Shown here: positions 57,822-64,000 of the stretch, piece by piece
How positions within the stretch are numbered: the stretch's first letter is position 1
Layout: the number at the start of each line of letters is the position of its first letter
Source of the DNA: an uncultured Clostridia bacterium
Lineage (GTDB): Bacteria > Bacillota > Clostridia > Oscillospirales > Acutalibacteraceae
DNA: 64,000 nucleotides
Assembly: GCA_947593615.1 (NCBI GenBank)
Contig: CANQDR010000005.1
Span: 23,696-87,695, forward strand
Direction: 5' to 3'
The notes under the pieces: model-generated
The model's input: the letters and a program-made list of their open reading frames with translations, nothing else
Told to the model about the DNA's origin: nothing
Database searches by the model: none
Program-made: the position numbers and the translations under genes

Positions 57822-58309
57822 TTACCCTTTAAGCACAAGTTCCTTTTCTTCTTTCTGCTCGTAACTTTGAGAACCGAACATATCTCGAATTTCATCAAGA
57901 GTTAATTCTCGTCTGCTTTTCTTTCTGTACGGTTCGGTGTGATAAACCAAGCCTGTTTTTTGTTCGGCCATTTGAAATTGAGATTTTTCAAGATTTCTTT
58001 ATGTTCTCTTGTATTGCCTGAAACCCATATCCAAGAACCGCAAATTTCAACATCAATACCTTTTAGCTTTGTAAGCACATCGATTATATGTATAAATTCT
58101 TGTGGGGTTTCGGTGGTTTCTTTGGTGTAGGTTTCGCCCTCTGAATTTGTATGAACATTTTTTAAGCGTTCCCACATTTGCTCATATTCATTTTGCATAT
58201 TCTTAAAGACTTCTTCATCTCCGCCTAAATCGGGGTGCAATTTCATAGCAAGTTTTCTGTATTCTTTTTTGAGTTCTTCGGCTGTTTTACAATTCTGAAA
58301 ATATTTCAT
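57822..58309 (-). pseudogene. DnaJ-domain protein with a frameshift near its C-terminus
   Basis: The first 122 or so codons read a short J-domain protein: FQNCKTAEELKKEYRKLAMKLHPDLGGDEEVFKNM with the HPD motif needed to stimulate Hsp70, then a C-terminal region ending ..KWPNKKQAWF. The frame then changes. The track ORF runs to a stop at 57902, but the +1 frame continues as TEPYRKKSRRELTLDEIRDMFGSQSY..LVLKG to a stop at 57822, which reads like the true ending. One extra T in the TTT run at about 57944-57948 would restore a protein of about 162 residues. J-domain proteins of this type occur on clostridial conjugative elements. The ribosome site is AAGGAG. Confidence 0.6.
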
Positions 58310-58897
58310 TGTCAGTACTCCTTTTTGATTAAATTTGAATATTCGGTAATTCTGAATTGGCGGGCTTAAAAAAGTCCGATATTAAGTTTTCACGCTATTT
58401 TCTCTCCTCTCTTATTTTTGGAATATTCGTATAAATCGTCATCGTATGGGCTTTATGGCTCATAAAAAGCGTAGGGAACATTGGTAAGTCAAGTAGCAAG
58501 TAACACGATACGCCGTCAGGGCAATACTTTACTTAACAATGGTGACCGTAGCAAAATATGAGTTTTAAAGCCTGCGGTGATGATTTGAATATTCAATACA
58601 GATTGAGAGTTATTGAGCGTGATACTGTCAAATATCGGACATAAAAATAAAACGCTGTGACACTCACAGCGTAAACCTTATTAAATTAAAAATTGAACAA
58701 CTGAAAATGAAAATAAACTTTCAATTTTATTTTTTCACAAAATTAAAAGTTTTCTAAAATGGCTATTTTCTATATAAAAATTCTAATTATATGCAATTTT
58801 CATATTTTATAATAGTAGTAAAGAAATGATAAATAGCGCTGAGTTTCATATTCTTTTTAACCCTTAAAGGGAAAATAATAAATTGGAGGCATTTTAT
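58310..58897. other. Non-coding region upstream of the conjugation genes
   Basis: A 588-base gene-free stretch between the divergent DnaJ-domain and membrane-protein genes. It contains a long-range inverted repeat GTCCGATATT (58374-58383) and AATATCGGAC (58631-58640), three GAATATTC-type boxes, a spaced AAGT run near 58480-58500, and a terminator-like hairpin (58652-58672). A regulatory or transfer-origin role is possible but not shown. Confidence 0.45.
58652..58672. terminator. Hairpin ACGCTGTGA..TCACAGCGT
   Basis: A perfect 9-bp stem with a CAC loop, preceded by an A-run, so it would act best on the minus strand. Confidence 0.55.
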
Positions 58898-59680
58898 ATG
58901 CAAAAAATTTCAAATTATAAGAAGAACAAGAAACAAGACAGTAACGAGGACATTCGCCGAATGACTTGGAGCGTTGCAGCTATTGGCATAACCATAATGA
59001 TTATGGTTCTGTTTATTTCCCTCAGAAACATTTCTGAACTTTCCTTACAAGAACTAAACCGACAAATTCCGCATATTTTTTACTATTTAGCATTTTGTTT
59101 AATTGTGTTTGGTCTTTCAGCGATTATTACATTTACCTTGTTTAAATGTTTGGACAGTAAAACATTGAAAACATCAATTCATTTGCTTTCTAATAAAATT
59201 AATAACCGATTAATTGCTAAAAACAGTAATTCTATTCGGCCTTGTCTGCGTTCATTTCTTTATGAGTTGCTCACTCGTAACAATGATATGCTGCAACTAA
59301 ATCTCGGTCAGGATCAATCGTGCCTATTTGTAAACGGTGCTGATGTTCGTAAAAAATGTGTGTTTTACAGATTCGGTCTGATAACAACCAAACCTCAATA
59401 TGAGGATAAGCAGTTAAGGCAGATTATACAGGGATATATAAGCTCTGAATTGAATGATTACGGCATTTTTGGTTTATCACCTATATACAAGAGCATAACA
59501 ACTCAATGCTATTCTGTATATTTGGACAGATGTTTTTATGATGAAAATAACAGCATACTTGTGTTTGACTTGCTTTATATCTGTACAGAACAATCAGCAA
59601 ACTACTTTAATCAAGCTGTTGTAAGAGATACAGACAAGCCAAAAGCAGAAAAGACGGTGTTTGATGATGAAATCATATGA
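58898..59680 (+). CDS. Membrane protein of a conjugative element
   Basis: From ATG 58898 (TTGGAGG upstream) the protein has 260 residues: a basic head, two membrane helices (WSVAAIGITIMIMVLFISL and YYLAFCLIVFGLSAIITFTL) and a cytoplasmic domain of about 190 residues of no known family. The end overlaps the FtsK-like gene by 17 bases. The layout of a two-helix protein before the FtsK-like ATPase is usual on Tn916-related elements, where such proteins help form the coupling complex; this role is inference. Confidence 0.6.
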   Translation: MQKISNYKKNKKQDSNEDIRRMTWSVAAIGITIMIMVLFISLRNISELSLQELNRQIPHIFYYLAFCLIVFGLSAIITFTLFKCLDSKTLKTSIHLLSNKINNRLIAKNSNSIRPCLRSFLYELLTRNNDMLQLNLGQDQSCLFVNGADVRKKCVFYRFGLITTKPQYEDKQLRQIIQGYISSELNDYGIFGLSPIYKSITTQCYSVYLDRCFYDENNSILVFDLLYICTEQSANYFNQAVVRDTDKPKAEKTVFDDEII

Positions 59681-60383
59681 TAATACGCTTGTAGTAGGTG
59701 TAAGTCAATTTGGACTTGATAACAATATTATACTGCCTGTTAAGATTGACTTTTCGTCAGTACCGCATTTAATAATTGTCGCTCCAAGCGGCAGTGGAAA
59801 AACTTACTTATTAACATTCCTGTTAGGGCAAATAGCAAAGAAGCCTGTCAAATTGATTTTGGCAGACTTCAAAGGTATTGACTTTACAGAATTTGACGGC
59901 TGTAAAGACTATTACAAACATTCTGATATTGCAAAGGCTTTAGATTATGTGTTTGAGGAACTCCAAAAACGTATGGAAGAACCAAAGAAAGATAATCAAC
60001 CGATTTACTTTTGCGTTGATGAGTGGTCGGGATTTCTTTGTTCTTTAACTACTAAAAAAGAACAAGACAGCTTTAAACAAAAAATGGCTTCAATTTTAAT
60101 GTTGGGGCGTGGTGTAAACATATTTGTTATAATGTCACTGCAAAGAGCCGATTCAGCCTATATTACAGGTCGCGACAATTTTGGAAATGCTGTTGGTTTA
60201 GGTGCGTTAAGCAAAGAAAGCATAGCCATGTTATTTAATGATGATAAAGAGCTTATACACCCAAAGATAAGAGGAAAAGGCTATCTGAAAACAGACGGTA
60301 AATCACTTTCTGAAATTGTTGTGCCTAAAATTCGTGATATAGCAAAATTAAAGGAAATAATTAAAACGGCTTTATTAAAATAG
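59664..60383 (+). CDS. FtsK/SpoIIIE-type ATPase, conjugation coupling protein
   Basis: The roughly 239-residue protein has Walker A (VAPSGSGKTYLLTFL) near residue 35, a Walker B-like strand (PIYFCVDEWSG) near residue 113 and the sensor region ILMLGRGVNIFVIMSLQRAD. It is a short FtsK-like domain without membrane helices, the membrane part being in the upstream overlapping gene, so the two probably form a split coupling protein that feeds the relaxase-bound DNA to the pore. Start at 59664 or 59667; neither has a strong ribosome site, which fits coupling. A good terminator follows. Confidence 0.8.
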   Translation: MMKSYDNTLVVGVSQFGLDNNIILPVKIDFSSVPHLIIVAPSGSGKTYLLTFLLGQIAKKPVKLILADFKGIDFTEFDGCKDYYKHSDIAKALDYVFEELQKRMEEPKKDNQPIYFCVDEWSGFLCSLTTKKEQDSFKQKMASILMLGRGVNIFVIMSLQRADSAYITGRDNFGNAVGLGALSKESIAMLFNDDKELIHPKIRGKGYLKTDGKSLSEIVVPKIRDIAKLKEIIKTALLK

Positions 60384-60414
60384 TATAATTATACATTAAA
60401 AACGAATTATTATA

Positions 60415-60455
60415 CAGCGGTTTAGTCAAAATTAATTGACTGAACCGCTTTTTCT
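60415..60455 (+). terminator. Terminator after the FtsK-like gene
   Basis: AGCGGTTTAGTCAA and TTGACTGAACCGCT form a 14-bp stem with one mismatch, followed by TTTTTC. Confidence 0.85.
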
Positions 60456-60513
60456 TCTGTTAAAACTATGTGGTTAAATTTTGTGGTTTAATAGTTAATT
60501 TTTATGGTTGAGG

Positions 60514-60529
60514 GTTAGTTTAAGCTAAC
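60514..60529. promoter_or_regulatory. Small inverted repeat GTTAG..CTAAC
   Basis: GTTAG TTTAAG CTAAC lies just before an AAAGGAGA sequence and about 200 bases before the HTH regulator gene, so it could be an operator for it. Confidence 0.3.
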
Positions 60530-60540
60530 ATGAAAGGAGA

Positions 60541-60753
60541 TTGCACTATACCTCATATTACATTCATGCTTCCCTTGATACTTTTAAAGCTAAGGTTAAT
60601 CGAATATTTGTTCTGGTTGAGCATATTTTTGCTAAAAACACATCAATTCTTCCCTGCGTTTCAAACATAAACACTTATATTCTTGTACCCTGCGCATTGC
60701 GTAAATTTATGGTACAAGAAAGTTTGATATTTTATGCAAAAAAATGCATATGA
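60541..60753 (+). CDS. Doubtful 70-codon ORF before the HTH regulator
   Basis: The frame opens at TTG 60541 immediately after AAAGGAGA, which is too close for normal initiation, and overlaps the next gene by 20 bases. The translation shows no domain. It may be a decayed gene or the 5' leader of the regulator. Confidence 0.2.
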   Translation: MHYTSYYIHASLDTFKAKVNRIFVLVEHIFAKNTSILPCVSNINTYILVPCALRKFMVQESLIFYAKKCI

Positions 60754-61417
60754 GTATGTAGGTGCAAGAATAAAAAAAATAAGGGGTGAAGTATCACAAA
60801 AAAACTTTTTGAAGAAGTTGGAAATTTACGATATTTTGAATTGCACCACTTTGTCAAAAATTGAAAATAATCAAATACCACCACCAATGAATTTATTGGT
60901 CGTAATCAGTACTCACTATTCTATGACTATGGACGAAATTGCGTTTGGAAATGTTTTGTCGGAAGTTAGTGATTTTAGATTGATATATTCAAAGTTAAAT
61001 GAGGTAGATAAGAATATGCTCATTAAGGTTTGCTTAAAGGTTGCAGAACAATTCGAAAAAGATAACACTTTTGATTATAATTCTGAAGATGATTTTTCTG
61101 TAAAAAAACTTGATTGGCAAATTCGGCTGGCAGAAATTCGTAGGTTACTAAGAATGAGTAATGATGAATTCAAAGCAAAAATTGGCAAAAGCGTGAAAAC
61201 AGCATATTACCACGAAAACTGCGAAGAACTTCCGCCTTACAAGTATTGCTGTCAATTCGCATCAGTTGCAAATGTTTCGCTTGACTACATATTTCACGGC
61301 ACATTTTGTTGTTATCCATTGATTTTATCAGATGTTCTTTATGAATACAATTTTGATAAGCAAAAACAAATTATTTTACAATGGGCAGAAGTCGCTAAAA
61401 AAGTCATGATAAAATAA
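60734..61417 (+). CDS. Regulator with two helix-turn-helix domains
   Basis: The 227-residue protein appears to contain two XRE/lambda-repressor-like regions. The first (residues about 7-70: VGARIKKIRGEVSQKNFLKK..LSKIENNQIPPP) is recognisable. The second (residues about 132-190: IRLAEIRRLLRMSNDEFKAK..SLDYIFHG) is more degenerate. Such proteins often control excision and transfer of conjugative elements; that is inferred from the neighbours. The start has only AGAAAG upstream. Confidence 0.6.
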   Translation: MQKNAYEYVGARIKKIRGEVSQKNFLKKLEIYDILNCTTLSKIENNQIPPPMNLLVVISTHYSMTMDEIAFGNVLSEVSDFRLIYSKLNEVDKNMLIKVCLKVAEQFEKDNTFDYNSEDDFSVKKLDWQIRLAEIRRLLRMSNDEFKAKIGKSVKTAYYHENCEELPPYKYCCQFASVANVSLDYIFHGTFCCYPLILSDVLYEYNFDKQKQIILQWAEVAKKVMIK

Positions 61418-61471
61418 AATATTTTTCGAAATGTTTATATTTTCTAATTGTGTGCAACCTTGCTGTGCTAT

Positions 61472-61511
61472 TTTAAAATCAAGAACTTCGGGAGGAGTTT
61501 TTGATTTTAAA
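61472..61511. promoter_or_regulatory. Hairpin before the 61529 gene
   Basis: TTTAAAATCAA and TTGATTTTAAA form a perfect 11-bp stem with a loop holding GGAGGAG. It lies just before the ribosome site of the next gene and may affect its translation. Confidence 0.35.
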
Positions 61512-61528
61512 GAAAGGAGGAATTTTAA

Positions 61529-61870
61529 ATGGAAGTTAAAAATTTAAAAATTGATACTTTGGGTTCTACCGGTGGAAAAATGTTATTGGTTGATGTGGTA
61601 GCCGCTTACGCTTATGTTGACGGTCATAGAACTAATACCATATCAGGATACAAATACACCGTAGTTCTCGAAGAGCGAATGTTTGATAAATTGGCGGTTC
61701 GAATTGACGGAGAAAAACAAATGGACAAGCCTGTTGACGGTAACAGTCATATTTATGTCCGTTTCGATAATCTCGAATTATCTCTCTTTTGGACACCTTC
61801 GGGTCATCAAGTATCTGCCAAAGCAAGCGGTATTCACTTAGCAAATGAGAATATTAAATCTCAAAAGTAA
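61529..61870 (+). CDS. Small conserved conjugative-element protein, unknown function
   Basis: The 113-residue protein is a soluble, beta-rich sequence (LLVDVVAAYAYVDGHR..YKYTVVLEERMFDKLAVRI..LSLFWTPSGHQVSAKAS). Proteins of this kind precede the replication-initiation relaxase gene on many Firmicutes elements, but I know no function. The ribosome site is AAAGGAGG, and it is separated from the relaxase gene by a structured spacer. Confidence 0.6.
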   Translation: MEVKNLKIDTLGSTGGKMLLVDVVAAYAYVDGHRTNTISGYKYTVVLEERMFDKLAVRIDGEKQMDKPVDGNSHIYVRFDNLELSLFWTPSGHQVSAKASGIHLANENIKSQK

Positions 61871-61872
61871 CT

Positions 61873-61955
61873 GCTTCGCCGTGGGCGGTGGTGCCAAAGG
61901 CACTTAACCGCCCTAACGGCAGAAGCCGAAATCCCCAGTATATAAAGATGGGGAT
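61873..61955. other. Two GC-rich hairpins before the relaxase gene (possible origin)
   Basis: The first is a long nested stem: GCTTC/GAAGC, CCGT/ACGG, GGGCGGT/ACCGCCC and GTGCC/GGCAC around an AAA loop (61873-61926). The second is ATCCCC/GGGGAT (61931-61955). Its GC content is far above the surroundings. It may be a terminator pair, or the double-strand origin or oriT recognised by the adjacent initiator. Confidence 0.5.
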
Positions 61956-62008
61956 TAAATAAAATTATAGTTAAAATTTTTCACTAAAAAGGAAGTTGAT
62001 AATATGGA

Positions 62009-63295
62009 ATGAATAAAGAATTATTAGTCGGCGTTGATGAGTTTAGCCTTGTACTTTTTTCACAATTTCCAGTTGATAGTGAAGGCTGGTTGCAATCAGC
62101 TTATGTTATTATAAATGAATTTATTGGCTTATCAAAAATTGAAGTTCTGTTTGGTAAGGTAACCGAAATGTACGAGAAAAAGCCTGCGGCTTATTCACAG
62201 GCATTTACTATTGAAAATGTACCGTGGTATTTCGCTATAGCAGTCCACGAATATTTTCCGCATATGGGAATTTTGATTAAGTTCTCTGCCGAAGCTTGGG
62301 CAAACTATCAGAAAGCATATTTAGAACAATACAATCAAACTATGAACATTGCAGTCTTTTTAAAAATAATCGAAAGTCCTATTTATCAATACAGGTTAAG
62401 CAGAATTGATTTCACGGCTGATTACAAGAATTACGGTTATTTGTCACCGCACTACATATATAACAAGCTGTTAGACGAAAATTATCATATTGAAGACCAT
62501 AACGGAAGAACAGCCCAAAAAAAGTTATCTGCATTGCAGAATGACTTTGAAACGAATACCTTTTATGTTGGCTCTCGTAAGGAGAACAGCAAATTACTTT
62601 TGCGTGTCTATGATAAAAAGCGTGAGCAGACTTCGCAAAATGGATTTCGTCTTGATGAAGCATTGAACTGTAACAGTTGGACAAGATTTGAAGCTTCATT
62701 CAAAGGTGATTATGCTCATCAAATAACTGAACAGCTTGTAAATGGTGTAAGTAGTGAGATTGAATTATCTCAATTTATAGCAAGTAAAATATGCGACAAA
62801 TACCGTTTTGTAGATAACTCCACAGGCGAATATACATCGTTTACAAAAGATTTATTGTTTATAGTTGATAACAGTACTTACTCAGCATTACGCTCTGAAA
62901 GCCCGAAAAATAACAGCCTCAGTAAATCAATAGCACATATAATTAAAGGAAGCGGTCTATATCCGCTTTTATATAAGATTGGGCAAATATGGAACAAACA
63001 AACCGAAACCGAATTTCTCGAATTTATCTACCAAATTTACGAAACTTATTATAAACAAGAAATGCAACGAAGCCTACAACTTAATAGTTGGATAAAGAAG
63101 AATTATTCAAGCCTTTCAAAGAAGAAATTATCAGATTGTTTTATAGGTGAAAGTTTAAGTAAGTATGATATTTCCAAACTTTCAAAGCAACCTCAACAAA
63201 TATTTAACCTAAAAAAATTAGATACCGAAACTTTTAATTATGATAAAGAAATATCAGACGAAGAATTTAATAAATTATTATACGAGGAGTTTTAA
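62009..63295 (+). CDS. Rep_trans-family replication initiator/relaxase (MobT type)
   Basis: The 428-residue protein has the features of the replication initiation factor family PF02486. These are an N-terminal region with VGVDEFSLVLFS and YRLSRIDFTADYKNYG near residue 130 and NTFYVGSRKENSKLLLRVYDKKRE near residue 185. The C-terminal part is helical. Members nick at oriT and start rolling-circle transfer and replication of Tn916/ICEBs1-like elements; the nucleophile Tyr could not be fixed. The ATG at 62009 overlaps a two-codon ORF (ATG GAA TGA) at 62004, which has the better ribosome spacing. Confidence 0.8.
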   Translation: MNKELLVGVDEFSLVLFSQFPVDSEGWLQSAYVIINEFIGLSKIEVLFGKVTEMYEKKPAAYSQAFTIENVPWYFAIAVHEYFPHMGILIKFSAEAWANYQKAYLEQYNQTMNIAVFLKIIESPIYQYRLSRIDFTADYKNYGYLSPHYIYNKLLDENYHIEDHNGRTAQKKLSALQNDFETNTFYVGSRKENSKLLLRVYDKKREQTSQNGFRLDEALNCNSWTRFEASFKGDYAHQITEQLVNGVSSEIELSQFIASKICDKYRFVDNSTGEYTSFTKDLLFIVDNSTYSALRSESPKNNSLSKSIAHIIKGSGLYPLLYKIGQIWNKQTETEFLEFIYQIYETYYKQEMQRSLQLNSWIKKNYSSLSKKKLSDCFIGESLSKYDISKLSKQPQQIFNLKKLDTETFNYDKEISDEEFNKLLYEEF

Positions 63296-63298
63296 ATA

Positions 63299-63772
63299 AT
63301 GAATAGTTTAACTAAATTATGGCAGGAAAACCACAATATAAAAATAACGTTTTATTGTCCTGATTGCAGAGAATATAAGTCACATATTGTTGAATTAACG
63401 CCTGATATGGTTGATGAAATTCTGCTTATCGGTTTTATGTTTGGCATAAGACATTGGTGCTGTAAAACCGAGATTTTGGAAAGCAATTACCTTGGAATGT
63501 ATGATAGTGAGCAGGTATCAAGAGGTGGTTCGGTGATTTTATATGACAGAAACGAAACAGGAGTACATATTCTGAATTTAGATAATTTACTTGTTGGATT
63601 TTGTGAAGTATATGCAATGAGTGTTATCTATCATTGGGAAGAACATAAGGCAGACGGCAGATTGTATTTTTCAAATCGTTTATGCGATTATATAATTCAG
63701 TATGCGTTATTTGAAGAAATAAAATATCCTCATATAGAGGATAAAGGAGGTAACTGTTATGTTAATAAATGA
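63299..63772 (+). CDS. Conjugative-element protein with a zinc-ribbon-like N-terminus
   Basis: The 157-residue protein has FYCPDCREYKSH and later HWCCKTE, which together could bind a zinc ion, followed by a mixed domain with no family that I recognise. It begins three bases after the relaxase stop with GAGGAG and overlaps the next gene by 14 bases, so it is part of the same operon. Confidence 0.55.
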   Translation: MNSLTKLWQENHNIKITFYCPDCREYKSHIVELTPDMVDEILLIGFMFGIRHWCCKTEILESNYLGMYDSEQVSRGGSVILYDRNETGVHILNLDNLLVGFCEVYAMSVIYHWEEHKADGRLYFSNRLCDYIIQYALFEEIKYPHIEDKGGNCYVNK

Positions 63773-64000
63773 TGACGGCATTTTAATTGATGAAGAATTA
63801 CAGGAATACTTTGAAAAAGGTGATTTCTCAGACCTTAAAATAACACCCGTTTATTTGCCTTATTCTCAATGGCGGATTAAACAGATACTTTTGGAATACT
63901 ACGGCTGTGAGCTACGCCCCTATTATAATTGGTATAAGGCTATGCGTTATCGTTCGTGCCAAAGTTATGTAATCGTTTCTCTTGCCGATAACAGCATAAT
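63759..64000 (+). CDS. Unknown conjugative-element protein, partial
   Basis: ATG at 63759 with AAAGGAGG upstream opens a frame that continues past the window edge for at least 80 codons (MLINDDGILIDEELQEYF.., LLEYYGCELRPYYNWYKAM). No family recognised. It overlaps the preceding gene, as is usual in conjugation operons. Confidence 0.6.
   Translation, partial: MLINDDGILIDEELQEYFEKGDFSDLKITPVYLPYSQWRIKQILLEYYGCELRPYYNWYKAMRYRSCQSYVIVSLADNSI

Overview
The window is chromosomal DNA from a low-GC, spore-forming Gram-positive anaerobe of the class Clostridia, most like a gut Ruminococcus-type organism. The reasons are spoVT, a spoVD-like PBP with PASTA domains, the LL-diaminopimelate aminotransferase route, clostridial gene order (mraZ-rsmH-ftsL-pbp, rsmD-coaD, rimM-trmD) and several secreted proteins with type I dockerins and starch-binding (CBM26-like) modules. 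Such proteins recall the amylosome of Ruminococcus bromii. The species call is inference from content only.

Layout. 1-2.1 kb, plus strand: the end of a RecD2-type helicase gene, comF and mreB. 2.1-12.6 kb, minus strand: two tandem copies of a two-gene secreted module, each made of a starch-binding-module protein followed by a BspA-LRR/FIVAR/dockerin/CBM26 protein, punctuated by a repeated double-hairpin intergenic element. 12.6-13.8 kb is mostly non-coding with a possible gene relic. 13.8-16.4 kb: an alkaline phosphatase lipoprotein, a cupin and spoVT. 16.4-28.9 kb, minus strand: a trimmed division and cell wall cluster (mraZ, rsmH, ftsL, PBP, mraY, ftsW, murG, murA, ftsQ, ftsZ). 29-38.7 kb: housekeeping genes (coiled-coil protein, coaD, rsmD, uvrC, HPr, trmD, rimM, a Nudix-pyrophosphatase fusion, queH, HAD phosphatase, cyclase) and another dockerin protein. 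glyS is at 38.9 kb, plus strand.

40.3-45.3 kb is an AT-rich accessory island: a tyrosine integrase gene bracketed by direct and inverted repeats, then membrane zinc-ribbon proteins, a gene fragment and a lipoprotein. 45.3-54 kb, minus strand, is one probable operon: ANTAR regulator, carA, carB fused in frame to dapF, pyrG, dapL. It joins carbamoyl phosphate and pyrimidine synthesis to diaminopimelate synthesis.

From about 54.3 kb the DNA is accessory again. It holds an ECF sigma factor fused to a transmembrane segment and a repeat-rich, Cys-rich outer domain; a lipoprotein gene with a near-identical promoter; a structured palindromic element; an unannotated candidate type I toxin-antitoxin locus at 57.44-57.78 kb; a frameshifted DnaJ-domain gene; and the start of an integrative conjugative element (FtsK-like ATPase, HTH regulator, Rep_trans-type relaxase/initiator, small accessory ORFs) running off the right edge.

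The best candidates for something undescribed are the membrane-tethered ECF sigma factor with its shared promoter, the cryptic type I toxin-antitoxin locus, the duplicated LRR-dockerin-CBM26 module and the carB-dapF fusion. All coordinates come from hand reading; no database search was run.
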